A stretch of 64,000 bases of DNA, from the NCBI RefSeq assembly GCF_000524195.1, contig NW_020170524.1, forward strand, positions 1 to 64,000, given 5' to 3'. A program made the position numbers and the translations under genes. The stretch's first letter is position 1. Each line of letters begins with the position of its first letter. The notes below the pieces were generated by a model, which searched no databases, was not told the origin of the DNA, and worked only from the letters and a program-made list of their open reading frames with translations. This document shows positions 26,101-39,253 of the stretch, in pieces. Source of the DNA: Echinococcus granulosus (Eukaryota > Platyhelminthes > Cestoda > Cyclophyllidea > Taeniidae).

Positions 26101-29100
26101 TTCAGTAAGGCAGATTTGTAGATTCGAGAGAAAGTGTGTGCGGAGTGAGCAGTGAAGTCACGTTTTTGCACAAAAAAACCTCGTTTCAATTTCATTCCAA
26201 CTGCTTTGTCACTAGTCTCCACTCGAAAGTCACGCATTTCGAGAATTGCATTTTAAAATATGTTTGAATATCACCTACCGCTCATGCTAATATAAGTCAT
26301 AAAAGCGCATGATTTCCATATCTTCAAGGTGCAATCATTTATTCCTTAGTAAATTTGTTAATTTATTTAAGCGAATTTTAAGACGAACTATAAACATAAA
26401 GGAGGTTTAAGTCATGCCACTTTACAACCCCTTCTGAAATGTGATTTTGACTAACCGTGTCAATATGGCGTAAAGAAGAGGGGCTGGAGATAAGGTTACA
26501 AAGTTTGGGTCCCACAAATACCAATCTCCGGTTTGATCGAGACATCTAATCAAATAAGGGAGAAGGGACAGAGACAACACTTCACATTATCCCAGGTTGG
26601 TAGAAAGAGAATAGCTACCCAACCATTCTGTGTGCATATGGCAGAGTTTGAGAAGTATTTTAAGCGCTACGATGAATCCATTGATGAAGTTGGTCTATCA
26701 AGTCACCAGCTATAAGATGTCAATCTTCTGAAGTGCGTATAAGAATATCCTTAAGGCGTGGCGTCATCTCTGTCAAAACTATAAGCTCTCACTTATTACA
26801 TACAAGTAGTTTAAAACTGTTTTATCGAAGAAATGCCTGTCAAATTTCTCAGCATATTAATGTAAGATCAAATTTCGTTTAGGTGCATGAAATTGATAGG
26901 GAGAAGTTGGAAGCCATTTCACTAGGCGAGCGTACGTAAAGGTAGAGTCTAACTTAAATTCTCCTATTTATCTCGATTATTTATCACACAAATCACAATT
27001 TTAATGGCTTCTCCTTAAATTGAAGCATTAAAGATGAAATTTGAGGAGTGTAGAAACGAAGGCTGCTGCAATAGAACCCATGTGAGGCAACCATCGTGCT
27101 ACATGCTTAGGAATCAGTACTTGCATGTGAAGTCAGGTGGTGCGTGTGCGTGTGTATGCATACGAAATGAGAATGGGAGAGTAAAGAAGAATGAATGCAG
27201 AAGGAAGGGAAAGAGGAGGCAAAAAAGTAGAGTGAAGATCGCTCGCATACCTGTAAAGAGGTTGCCCTTCATGCTACTGTTCACATTCAACTCGGACTGA
27301 TAGACGTAGTCCAAACAGACGCGAAGCAGCTCCCTAGTATTGCTGAGACATTGGATGACAGAGTTCATGAAACACTGAAAAAACCCCAAACAACAGCCAT
27401 GTAAGTGGGCCGCGTGGGAATTCAAAACGTCCGAGATTAGCGGAACATGTAATTACAAAGACTCGTTTTTTTACCGGCTAGGCTATACTTCTATCAAATT
27501 TAGGATTCTATGAAAGTTCATAATGCACAAACTGGTCGAGAAATTTACCCGGATCCAGTTTTATTTCACATTTATATCCGTTGGTGTGCATTCTACGAAT
27601 TGAAAAAAGGTGAAGCAGAATCAGTGATAATAATTTGCTCAATCTGCGCATATCACTAGAAAACCATGAAAAATAACTAATTTCGAAGGTTGTCCATTTG
27701 TATTAAATTTTTGAGAGAAAGGTTCAAATATTGCCAAAATTTGGTGGAACAATTCCTTCGTGAAGAATTTTTATCAGAGAGTAGACGAAGTAACGCAACT
27801 TAGAGGCTTTTTTTGCCCCAAATAGAGACGTATCCAAATACTTTTTTCCTAACGGTACTCCTTTTGCCATAAAATAACATGACATTTCCCTCTCAACTTT
27901 GTCTATGGTGATTATTTAATCCAGTACTTATTTTCAAATCGGAAAAGTTTACTGAAGTTAAATAGTCACACATGAAGAAATTTGACTTTGACTGGTCAAG
28001 GTGTCAAAATTCCTTACCGTATTCCCAAGGTTACTGAGTCCAATCAAACCAGCGGTAGAAGTGGGGGAAGCAGAAGAGGAATTAACACCAACAGCGTTGG
28101 AGGAGGAAGAAGAAGAAATGGACGCGGTGGAGGAGGTGGCGGTGGTGGTGATGGCACGGCCACCATGGAGACCGGAGGACTTTCGCCTGTAGGCGTCGGA
28201 GGAAGTGGAAGCAGAAGCAGAAGAGGTAGGAGAGGTGGTGTTATTTAAGTTAACGTCGGTAGGTGAGGTGCTACGATCACTGCTCGAGCGTGAAACGGTT
28301 TTCGCCTCTACCGTCACTGCCACTGCTCGATCCACTCGGATGTCTGGGGAGTCGCAATCGGCTGATATCCCTGCTGCTGTGGATTTCGTTTTTGGCGTTT
28401 CTTCGTTTCCAGTCTCCACCTCCACGTGATGTACTCGCCGTGGGTGGAGCTCAGCTATGGAAGAAAAGCTGGAGTTTTCATTAGTTATTTATGACCTTAT
28501 TTCCCTCCACCAGTCATTTTAAAGGCAATATTTTTCACTCAACTGTATCACATCTTAGACAATTTTTAATGAAAAAAATCAAGACCTCAGGCTTTTAACA
28601 GCTAATTAACCAGCTAATTATGGGTTATTCAAATGCACAAGTTGAGTGTTTGACCCTCAGCTACTAAGGCGAAATCGGCATTGCCAAGAATGGGTCCATA
28701 TATCACGACAATTCCCCATCCATTTCTGCACAATACTATTACAAAGGCAATTAAATTTCCTTGAAATGTGAAACCCAAACCTACACGGATTACTGATGAA
28801 GTGATAAAACACATTTCTAAAAAGTTTTATGCGAACAATCACTATATGATTTAGTCTACTACATGCAAATAGGGCCCTTAAAATTGGGCATAATTTACTT
28901 GGGCTCCAAGCAATTTATTAATTGGATACAATTGAAAATGGCCCATTAACGAAGTTCCTATCATTTTTACGGTGGCTTATGGCGAAAAGAAAATTTCTCA
29001 CCCCATTCTTCACTGCGTCCGTTTATCCTTCGAGGATTGCGGCCTGAAGAGAAGGAGGGGAAGAAATTAACCTATTCATGGCATAAAAGGTAGTAAGATT

Positions 29101-31356
29101 TATTATCAAATACATTTTTGAAAGAGAAATCTCAATGTTGCCCCAAAAAATATTAAACAAAGTAATTAAATAATACACTTAAACTTGCACTACCTCTAAT
29201 GCGGAGCAAGAATGAATTTGAGATTTCAAGATCGTGACATTAGCGGATTCCGTCAAAGTCGTATCTCTATTCAAAATGATAAATTTTTCAGCAGAGCAAT
29301 AAACTTATGCGAGTCAATGTGCGTTAGAACCGATTTTTTTATAAAATGGACGAATACTTTATTTGAAAAGAATTTAGAAGAAAAAGTATGCGCAGCACAA
29401 TGACGATGATAATGATGTGGGAAATGACAAGTTAATGATGCTTTCAATTACCAAGCATCAAAGCTATACGAATCAAGCATAGGAAGGGGGCAGTAAAATA
29501 TAACCCCTAAATGTGGAAGGTCAGCCAAATTTCCGAAGAGCGCCTTTCATTTGCCTCTGTCCCTTGGGTACTTATATCTACCGCACCCATCCCAAATTAC
29601 TATATCAATATCCTTTTTGTTCATTTTTCTTTAAATTTGATTGTATAAAACACGAAGAAATGCAATTCCCAAGTAAAGTACTAATTAACCCTCAACAAAG
29701 AAATATAAAAGGTAACAAAGTAGTAGTTTAAGATATCCCAAAGGGGTGGAGAAAGAAAAGAGACTTAGCAAACGTAGTCAAAATATTTCTTTTAATGCAA
29801 GTTTAAGTAAAGAATTTGAGGAAGTAGTTAAAGTTTGTGACTCGAACTCACCAATCAAGTGGGTGGTCGGAATGGATGTTCACATTTTTCTTGTTCCTAG
29901 CATATCTTAAAGTCATTCAAAAATGCAAATTCCGAGATAATAGGATTTGAAAGAAACGAGAGAAAAGCAATGATTGAAGTTAAGGGTAGAACTTTCTAGG
30001 GCAGAAAATTTGAAATAAATAGGTGAAAATAAAGTGAAAAGGCTTTATGATAAAAGAAAGGACATCGGCATACCAGCAAGATAAGGGCGATATGAAGAGC
30101 AGGGGAGAAATACGAAATTCCAGTGATGTACTATAGAGCAAGGTAGTCTTTAAATTGGTGATAGAAGAAGAATAAGAAAGTGCGTAGAGAAACAGAAAAT
30201 CTAAAAACTTGAATGTTAAAAAATTACTCTACATGTGGGACGTGTATTTTACAAATATTAGCGCTATCCTTGAATATCTAGAAGTACGCGTTGTTTCCGT
30301 AGCCAAATTACAGCTTTTTGTAGTTAATTTCTAATTTACCAACTTCCCTTCCCACAACAAAAGAATAGCATCATAATTGGGTGGAATCCGTCTCCGTATG
30401 TGAACTAAAAGGTCACTTGAAGGAAGGAATGTGAAATTGCAGTCAGTCATAAAGCAATACAAGTTCGATTCGTTTACAGAAAAGCTATTGTTACACATTT
30501 AGAAAATCTAAATTGATTCGATAATTAAGAAAAGTAGAAAGAAAAAAGTACCAATCTAGAAAAGTGTTCTTTGAGGAGAAAGCAAAACTTCTCAAAAAAT
30601 ATTTCACATTCAACAGAACCTTTATCTAACTAACATCGGACTGGGGAGCTTCCACCCCGCTGATAGTCTTTTCAAGAGAAGTTTAAGCCAACCTGAAGGG
30701 TAAGGCGGTGATCGGAAGTCCGTGTCGGTACCGCTGTAATCTGGTGATGGACACACAGACAAATGGGAGAAGTTTTTAACCTCCTCGTAGCTTGCACGCT
30801 TGACAGGTGACCCATTCCGTCGCGACATTTGAGATGGCAATAGGCTGTAAGAGTATTTGAAGCGGTGATTGTTTGAATAGTTGGAGTTCGAGTATTCGGT
30901 GAAATAATTGCTCAGGGATCTAGAGTCATTGTAGGGGAAAGTATGAGGCGTAGGAGAGGCCTGCTGCTGAGCGAATTTGGAGAGGGAGCTAGAGCGCGAC
31001 AGAGATGGACGGGAAGATATAAAAGCAGAGCGCTCGGTGGTGCGATAGCGAGAGCCGGGTGTGGAGGCTGATGGCGGAAGGAAGAGGGCAGAGCGATTAG
31101 ACATCGCATTGACTGAGGAATAGCAGTGAGACGAGCCGCGGTAGGATATGGGGTGGTGGTGCAGCACAGCCGGAGGCTGACAACTGCCGCTTGAGATCGG
31201 AAAGTTCAGGTCATTTCGATAAATTTGAGGAAAAGAGGAACGAAGGGGGTCTACGGAGACGGCGCGATAGCGAACAAGGGGACGTGTAGAATAATCTTTC
31301 GGCGCCTCAGGATAGCCCGTCTGACGACGTGAATGATAAGATGAAGAGGAGTTCAT
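17107..31356 (-). CDS. USP2: Ubiquitin-specific protease, USP2/USP21 type
   Basis: Cysteine protease that removes ubiquitin. Exons on the minus strand, 5' to 3': 31356-30693 (ATG, with an in-frame TAA just upstream; Ser/Tyr-rich head), 28454-28018 (Ser/Thr-rich, ending [11 protein letters not shown]), 27374-27251 ([16 protein letters not shown], catalytic Cys box), 25408-25291, 25221-25102 ([20 protein letters not shown]), 23177-23113, a zinc-ribbon exon near 22104-21895 (CSLCGF, borders unsure), 21089-21015 ([13 protein letters not shown]), 17856-17822 (CPDAEC), 17791-17652 ([17 protein letters not shown]) and 17291-17107 ([13 protein letters not shown], His box, then FNDTR). Junction phases agree for all firmly placed neighbours (1, 2, 0), and the block order matches the USP2/USP21 catalytic core. 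The last residues (ATLFYLHY, then TAA) resemble a shortened form of the family's AYLLFYE end. The join into the zinc-ribbon exon from 23113 is unresolved, so one small exon is probably missing. The non-conserved head is about 365 residues long. Confidence 0.88.
17792..17821 (-). other. Candidate 30-nt intron (or in-frame TGA) in the USP gene
   Basis: Between the CPDAEC and DFKRFS segments the minus strand stays in one frame but meets a single TGA. Removing 30 nt that begin GTTAAT and end GGACAG deletes the stop and keeps the frame (…[12 protein letters not shown]). No pyrimidine tract precedes the acceptor, so the call is tentative; either the intron or a real nonsense mutation fits. Confidence 0.45.
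18653..18718. repeat. Degenerate CAGA/ACAGACAG tandem tract
   Basis: Repeats of ACAGACA(A/G/T) with small interruptions inside a USP intron. The translated minus strand gives a spurious Cys/Leu-rich hydrophobic stretch. Confidence 0.75.
19311..19332. repeat. Short (GCAC)n microsatellite
   Basis: About five GCAC units in tandem, located in a USP intron. Confidence 0.8.
21726..21762. repeat. Perfect 14-bp inverted repeat (hairpin)
   Basis: ATGTCAAGTGAACA at 21726-21739 is followed, after a 9-base loop, by its exact reverse complement at 21749-21762. It lies in a USP intron between the exon at 21089-21015 and the zinc-ribbon exon. I see no transposon-like flanks or coding role; a structured intronic RNA or chance are both possible. 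Confidence 0.8.
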
Positions 31357-34300
31357 TCGCCCGCGTTGGCGAAGTTACTACAGAGACAAAGTAACAGCAA
31401 AAATACAAAGGATGTGGTGAATTGCTAAACTTTTGTTGTCGAATCCTCAAAAAAGTATAACAGTCGTTGACCCTGAATAAATGAATGCTACAAAGAGAAA
31501 GCCGAGAAACGCGACACCATTTTTTAGCCTGTAGACATTCGTAAAATGTAATTGCTTGCGTCACCCTATCGATGCTTTGCGATATCATTTACTGTGCCCT
31601 CCACTGTTTCACAAATACTTTAAACTCACCCTCGTGGCACAACTTCAAGTGACTCAAATATGTCTACCTTACAGATCAAGTGCTTAACTAAGGCAAAAAG
31701 GTGCAGTCTCCTAAATTTTTTCGACTTGAATTTAGAGAGAGGATTCGGTACGTAATGGCACACCGTAACATCCAAAAGTGGTTAAAAACATTTTATCCAG
31801 TCTATGTATCAATGCAAGATATATCGCGTCCTGGAAAGCTCACCATCACCATTGCATGCGCCTATCAACAATTCAAAATAAATCGAGGTTAATGTGAAAA
31901 ACATCACAAAATTAAAAAAATCTTTTTTTTAAAAAACACGTAAAGGAAGGAAGAATACGATAAAATGCCATCTGAACGATAGAAGTAAACCAGATACTAG
32001 TTAAAACCGCCAACATAATGGAAAAAATTGGATATTATTAAAATAACAATGCACGGACTAATGATGTAGAATCATGAAAATTCGAACCAAACCTATACCC
32101 AGGCAAAAACGTTTTAAAAAGAAAAAACTAGTGCCACAAGGTTCCGTTTAAAATGCATTTCTTGTGAACTTCATCATCATTTTTCCCACTTTATTGCTCC
32201 AAGATCAAATCTGAAAATAGGATTATGCGTAGAGGGCTGTAGCGTTTTACTAGCACCATCGTCTTTACGAAGAAGCGTAGATGTAAACTCAAAAATATGT
32301 CCCCTAGCGGTGACAGGAGAGGCAGTGAAAGAAACTTTGTAAGTGAAGACTATTTCACTTTTCAGAGAGCCAAATGATACAACTGTGATAAGCAAAAAAG
32401 AACAAAAAATCTGGGAAAGTTAAAGCAAAAGAAGAGAGTGAATGGCAGTAAAAGCTGCACCAGTGATCTGTAAAAATATCCTGTGCTAGTATGATGGTAT
32501 GCATATGGGAGAAGATGCCTTATGAAAATAAAATACGAACCATGGACACATGTGGCATTGCTTTGCTACCAAATGCAATTTATTTCACTTGAATAAAAAA
32601 TACATCATTAATGTCGAATACCAGAGCATTAACAGTTTGAAATTATTGTATGAAGCAGATACGTCATATGTACATGAACGAGTAGTGATCTGTCGGGAAA
32701 GCAAATAAATAAGACGAAATCTGAATAAAAGGACCCGTGTCATTGTTTTAAAATGGTTAGGTCACGAACCAACTTCGTTGAAATCATTTATGACCGTATA
32801 TGTTGGTGCCTCTAATTACCAATCTGGAAGTACTACCCCCTAGGAGACAAGTAGCATTTGGCTTATTAAGACATAAGAAGTAGTCTCATGCAAGGAAAAC
32901 AAAACACAAATGGGTAATTTGATTATCGCAGGGCGTATTTTGTTGAAAATATGCGCTAAGGTGCCAAGTGGCTTACAAACACAGAAATAGTGCGAGAATA
33001 TAAATTAAACGAAACCCATCTTCCACTTTAAGAAGTTTAACTAAGCAATAGCTGATAAAGAAAAAGGCATCTTTTGCAAACTATAACTTCAGTGACATGC
33101 ACTTTATCTGTGCTGTTAGTAAAAGATCCAACCAAAAATAAGACAACAATGACTTCGAACTGGGGCAAGGTAGCCATACAATGGATTCGTTGCTCAGAAA
33201 AATAATGAAATAAATAATGAGTGCTAGCAAAGGCAAAAAACTTTTTCTGTAAATAAATAGGTGGTTTATTTGCGAGTTAGAAGCGTGTATTAATGTAATT
33301 TGAAGCAGGACAGTCAACGTTTCCAATAGCGTGATAGAGAAGTTGAGAAAAATCTGGGCACCAACAACTATGTTGGGTCACCAACACGCAAAAAATGCTA
33401 CCAAGTCATAGAATGTCTATGTAGAGGCTCCAAATTACAGGAATCAAAAGAAAATTCATTAGGATTGTAACATGTCAGTCATGTAGAAAACCAGTGCTTT
33501 TTCTGCGAAACAACCATCAGTCTTGGCTAACGTGCTGATGTGTGCGTAAATCAAGGAATTATAAAACAATTTTGTCATACCGTTTGAAAACATCAAGATA
33601 GTCCAAAAAAGTACATCTGGTCAGCAAAATTGCGTAAGTACAATTATGAAAGACATCCGCAATTACAGCAACTCAAAAGCAGTCGCAAAGAACTAATAAA
33701 CCCCGTGTAGTACTAGAATAACAAGAACCCCCAGTCAGATTAAAACACTGAATTACTTGATACATTTGTAAACTATTTGTTATGTAGGATTCAGAGCAAA
33801 GCCTTCTAAAACTACTAAAGCAGCTCCCATACACAATAAAATTAACACAACAATATTTTATCAAATACGCCTAAATCAAACCAGGATTAGACTAGTTTAA
33901 TGTGGAATATATCTTATGGACAAACAAGCAAGCATAACACCTAGAAACCAAGCCTAATTCTTCTCAATCAACAAAGGACTGATTTGAGAACAAATGGAAG
34001 TCTCCAGTTAAAAACAGGAGAAGTTTCGAAAGACTCAAAAGGATCACGATGCAAATTCCGCAAGAAAAACAATTGGCTTTGCGCTATACGGCAAAACTAC
34101 AGAAATGGACAATAATGCAGTCTTACAGAAGACGATAGGTTAAGATGGATCGACGTGAAGCTTGATAGCAAAAATATTACTATGCTCGAAGGCGGGGAAA
34201 CCTAGAAGCACATCAGGATACTAGAGTGTATCATTAGGATAGATAATAAAATCAAACCTTTTAATAAAATCTACAAAAGTAAAAAAATTGCCATAAAGCT

Positions 34301-34689
34301 AGGCAAAATGGACAAAGTCCAACCTTACTGAGCATTGGTTAGATATTGCCTAAATCAAATAGCTGCTCTTAATAACTATAACAACCAGAGGTTAAAACTA
34401 AGCTTAAATACGCAAAAAAAGAATTTATTTACTTTAATCTTATATAAATGATGTAAATTAATTTTTGCATTTACTTAAATAAGAGTTGCTTGTCTCCCAC
34501 ATGGCGCGTCTTATGATCAGAGTGAAAACATGTTGGGTGCCCCGAGGAACCCTCCTAGAGTCGTTACGGTTAGAGGTATAATAAGTCAGAAAATAACGCT
34601 TTTTTAGTTAATAAAGCATCTGGTTTGCGAAACACTTATGTTGAAGCAAAGAAGCGTGAGTTATATACTGTCTTTTGACGTTTTTGCAG
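31357..34689. other. Intergenic stretch between the divergent USP and C2-protein genes
   Basis: AT-rich and free of convincing exons. It should hold the 5' non-coding parts of two divergently read genes. A possible first exon of the plus-strand gene starts at ATG 34502 (MARLMIRVKTCWVPRGTLL), which reads like a first C2 strand. No donor in the right phase (1) joins it cleanly to the exon at 34690, so I leave it out of the gene. Confidence 0.45.
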
Positions 34690-37600
34690 ATCGGAAGGAT
34701 AATTGCAAATGGAAGGTTAAGATCAAAGGAGGGAAAAAGACAATGGAATCATACACCATAAATGACCCCAGTGGCAATCCTACGTGGGATTTTGAGGCCA
34801 CTGTGTATGTTGCGAAGTGTAACTAATACTCCCTTAGTGAAATTGTAGATATTAGTCAACCTGTGGTTATAAAAGTCACTGATTCTGATGATCATCATGT
34901 TGGTCAGGTTGTTATACCGCTTGTCCAAATTCCTCCTCGGCCGGCTGGCCCTTCTGCAAAGCCGGCGACATCCGCCAATCTTCGAGTCGCGGAGTTGGAA
35001 CCCACTAAAAAGGTTTCGGAAGTTTATGGATCTCTCTATTACTGGATATGGGCAGAGTCATATTATGACGATTTTGGTCCTGAAAAAAGCTCAGGGACCT
35101 CTATTATAGGCTCCAATCGGATTCGTCGTAGTGCTTCAAGATTATCTTCGTAAGCTTGGGTACTTGCGATTACTGTCCACTTTTGGGTTTAAATTCATTT
35201 GGGTTACATTCTTTACTTAGTCACCTCCATCGGCATCGGGATAAGGATGACGGAGCCTCGGTGGCTGAAAGCTCATTAAGCATGTACTCTACTGCAAGTG
35301 GGAAGAAGAAACATTGGTATCAAAAGAATCCCATTAAGCATATCCAAGATAAACACAGGAGTGGTGCGGCACATCTGGGTAGTAAACACGGTAGCGAACT
35401 CGGTTATAGTATGTCCCAATCAATGAACTCCCTATTCCCTTCTGAGAATGGTAATCCAATTCCTTTCTTTCTTTCAAATATATTTTACTTTTCAGTTGGT
35501 GGTTTATTAACACCTTTAACGCTTTAGATGGTAGCATTCTTGGTGGCCGCTCGGGTAATGGGAGCTACATTTCTGCAGGTAGCAATGCTGTACTGACAGA
35601 TGTGGATTCCGAAATGCCGACAGCTGGTACAGTTTTTTTACCCATTCTTCCACTGTAATTGAATTTTCTGACCTAAATATTGAAGCATTTCTGCGTCTCT
35701 AGAAGACCCCTTTCCGCGAGTTGGAAGTAGCCATCTTATGGCTCGACCTCCTTCTTTAGCCCGCAAAATAGCCAATAATCCAGATACGGCCCTGAAACGA
35801 CCAACTATTCCTTCTGAGCGTCCAAAGCGGCGTAGTGAATATGAGACTCCTTTGAAACAGACAGAAAAGACTCCATCTCCTGCTTCCTCGGACGAGGGCG
35901 ATGATATTCAAACTCAACCGCCTTCTGCTTTGGAAGCGCCTTTGTCAACCCAGGAACCACCCAGTCTTCTCTTTATCTCTCCATCCACTGGATCCCTAAA
36001 TTGTAGGTTTTAGTTATCCTTATCAGTGAAAGAATTTCTCTTCCTAATATCGATATCTTGTCTAGCTGAAACCGAAGTCCGTGTGTATGGTAAGAATCTG
36101 AGTCCCTCAATAATGCGGCACGCCGTTCTTCTTGTTGATGATTACACCGTTGCCAACTACAATTGGAGCGTTAGCGAAGGTTCGTGGACCGAGGAGCCAC
36201 GCGCAACTCACAGGCTGACTCTGAAAGTCCCTCCCAAGAAGGATGCCTCAGACAGTAATGAGGTTTGGATTGATGTGGAGACAATGGGTCATGGTCGATT
36301 ACGATGTCCCACACCTTTCGTCTACCATGTGTCTGAGAAACCACCAAAAGGTGGGTTCACTTTTTATTTACTTAGCTTTATTATCGGGGTTTAGTTCACT
36401 TTGATCGCTATTCCTATCCTTCCTTATTTAGAGAAACAACCGTCTTCGAACTTACTAGAGTCGGGCTTCATTCGCAACTCCAGCATCCGTCTCTCCGACA
36501 ATCGTGCCAGACGCAGTGTCAGGAGACCAGCGGAAAGTAAGTGTGGTGAGTCATCGTAATAGTCGAACGTAGCTACTGATCGGTACTCACACTTTGTAAG
36601 TGCTTGATTAGCACTTTCATTTCTGGCCAGACAGAGATTTTACCTCAAAGCATACTACTCAAACCAAATACAAGTATCTAAAAATAAAAGCTTTTTACTG
36701 ATATATGAATGCATTAAGAAGGCCAGCAGAGAATTACTTTTTTCACAAGTACTACTCTCATTAACTTTAGCAACGCCCCTGAAAGCAACTAGTCCGCTGA
36801 CAACCGAGAAGAGTGGATTCGCTCGGAATTCCAGTATTCGTCTCTCGGACACAAGGGTGCGTCGTAGTATGCGAGGCGCAAAACCACCACCACCAACTCT
36901 ACCATCGTTCAACGAGATTCCAAGTGGTGCTGGAACTCGTTCCTCCGGTCTTGGATCAGAGGATTCGTTCAGTGAAACTACCGCCCCTGGTGCTACAATT
37001 TGTTCAATTGATGGTAGGATTAGTATCTTAGTTTAATGCGTTTTTTTTTTAACTCCATTTCCTTGTGTTTTACAATAATCCCCAATTAACACTATTCAAA
37101 ATCTAAACAGAAGTCATTGAGATTGAGTTTCCATGCATAATTCGAAAAATTTTGGCAAAAGCTCGCAATCCGTTTTCTGATGCACGTTGACAAGACTTTG
37201 GCGTAGATGCTAGTGTAGATTTTGCCTGAATTACGCCAATAGATGAATAGAAAAAATAATCTCAAAGCCATAAGCAGTCGTGTGTCAACTCTGATGAAGC
37301 ACGTTTTGAAGGCTTTATTATTACATACTGATGTCGTAGCTTATATGTTTTAATAATGGATATTCTGATATAAGATGAAGGTTCTAAACATCGGCATGGT
37401 TCACTAGTTACCATTAATTTTCAAAAGAAAGACAGTAGATATATATTCTGGCCTAGTGTATGAAGAGCACGGCTGATGGATTGACATTATCCCTTGTAAT
37501 TAAAACTGCAGGCGGTTTAACTCCTTCATAACAGTAAATAGTTAAAAACTCCTTTATGGCACTACATAGTTGAACAGACTTTCCGTCTTTAGAGTTTTTT

Positions 37601-39253
37601 TTTTAAGATTCCCCAGTTTTGAATCTGTAAAAATGATGCTTTCGACAATTTGTATGGCTCGATTAATCAGGATCACAAAGGTAGTTTGGTTTTATGACTG
37701 ATGGACGCGTTTTATAAGCTCTATTTATGGAGCACTTGAAGAAGGTCAAAGTCAATATGAGGGTGTTGTTGATGACTGAATAAGTGCCGAAGAGTTTTCA
37801 ATTGCGTTTCGTAGCTCTCAGCCAGTGGATTTGTGGAATTTCGGGGGTTAAGACAATAAACGCAATTACTTTTGAATCGACTGTGGGACTAAATTAGTGT
37901 AATTGACTGAACAGCTAAAACATGTAAAGCAATTGTCCGGGTGACCAAGAGATCGTCTTAGCACCAGGACGTATGGTTTAATTGTGACCGCCCTTTGCTC
38001 TGTTGTGGTAAAGACAGTTCTTCACTTTTGTTTTCTTTGTGTCATTCACTTAATTTCTACTCGTGTATGCACTCAAACCGTGAGTGGTCACGTGCAAACC
38101 TCACGTGATAGTTTCAAAGCCTTCAAATTCATACGTACATTAACACCCTCCTTAGCAACGCAACATTGCACAATAACAAATTAGGTGAAATGGTTGGACA
38201 CTGGGTATGTTAGTAAAGCAAAAATTTTTCTTGTCACTTTGTAATCCTAATCATCGTATTGCCAAGGGGTGAGGCGGTAATTTTGGCATTTAATATCTAT
38301 CAAAGCAGTAACTGCTCTAGTAAACATCTCATTTTATTGTCTAAACTCAACGTAGTCAACTCTCAATGAGGTCCAATGTGTTACTGTTAATTAACCATTT
38401 GATTACCAGAAACCCGATAATGAGTCTCCGGTCGGATTGTTCGCTCCCTTTTATGCGATTAACTCCTCTCTCGGTCATCGGCTCAAATCAAATTAGCCAT
38501 AATTGAGAGATATTAGCCGAATAAATATCTCATGGTGAATTTTGAATACGAAGGCATTTTTTGTGGCCTTTCTTTTTGCTCTTTTTCCTGAAGGCCAGTA
38601 CTTTCATGGGGATTTTTCTTAACCTCTACGTTTGGGAGTCTACGGTCTTGGTCTTTCCTCTTTGATCATCTCTATTCATTGAGTATTGTGAGGATATAGT
38701 GGCATTAATTAGGACGCATATTCAGTTTAATGAATTCAGAGACGGGTAAAGATTAGTGTCAATAACCTATCCTTCAAGCGTCTCATCTGCTGGATGGCAT
38801 AATTGGAGGAAATTAAGCCAATAGTTCAAACACTCCATGTTTGCTTCATTGCTTCGCAACTCTTTTTATGCAGCCTTTTCGATCTGTGCCTCAGGTTTCT
38901 GTTCTACATCATGGTCCTAAAGGGTAGACTTAATTTTGAGTTGGTGAGATTGCACATTCACTTAGCCAATGCCCGATTTTGCATGTAATAGCGGGTAGAT
39001 TGTGGTGATTTGATCACTGAGTCGATTTACATACTTGCGTGAGTGAGTGCCTCTTGTGTTTCTTTTAGAGATGCACATAGACTCGCTAGCCGACGCTGAA
39101 GAGGTGATTGCTAAACTAAGGGTCGAGGTATCTGGTTTGACCACCGAGTTATCCCGCAAGGCGGCGGATGTTGATCGCGTCAGCGCGCACCTCTGCCGTC
39201 TGCGAATGCGCCTTCTAGAAGACGGCATGTTTAAGTACCTTGAGAGGGTCTAG
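34690..39253 (+). CDS. C2-domain protein with beta-sandwich module and C-terminal coiled coil; function unknown
   Basis: Exons: 34690-34804, 34838-35149, 35221-35450, 35528-35626, 35703-36002, 36066-36350, 36432-36536, 36771-37013 and 39069-39253 (TAG). The first two look like a C2 domain (KWKVKIKGG, NPTWDFEATV, VIKVTDSDDHHVGQVVIPL), a membrane/phospholipid-binding fold. The next exons are Ser/Pro-rich; NPIKHIQDKHRSG faintly recalls the post-C2 segment of Rab11-FIP proteins. Exon 36066-36350 is a predicted TIG/Ig-like sandwich (EVRVYGKNL, then W-x-V, VPP, WIDVETMGHGRLRCP). The last exon is a heptad-rich helix ending LLEDGMFKYLER. All introns from 35451 on are phase 1. The 5' end is missing, because 34690 begins inside a codon. 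I do not recognise the family; a Rab11-FIP relative is only one option. An ATTAAA polyadenylation-like hexamer lies at 39366. Confidence 0.75.
34805..34837 (+). other. 33-nt intron
   Basis: Begins GTATGT, holds CTAAT as a branch-like site and ends CCCTTAG. Removing it joins EATV to EIVDIS across a phase-2 junction inside the C2 domain, whereas reading through gives a stop at once. This is one of the best supported ultra-short introns in the window. Confidence 0.8.
36432..36860 (+). repeat. Internal exon duplication in the C2-protein gene
   Basis: The exon at 36432-36536 encodes GFIRNSSIRLSDNRARRSVR, and the start of exon 36771-37013 encodes GFARNSSIRLSDTRVRRSMR. The shared basic/serine motif at the same relative position, with both exons phase 1 at each end, points to duplication of one exon by unequal exchange. 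Confidence 0.85.

Noticed and set aside
27982..28429. Gly/Arg- and Glu-rich plus-strand frames
   Set aside because: Antisense of the Ser/Thr-rich USP exon, whose minus-strand frame runs into GLSNLGNT and a good donor.
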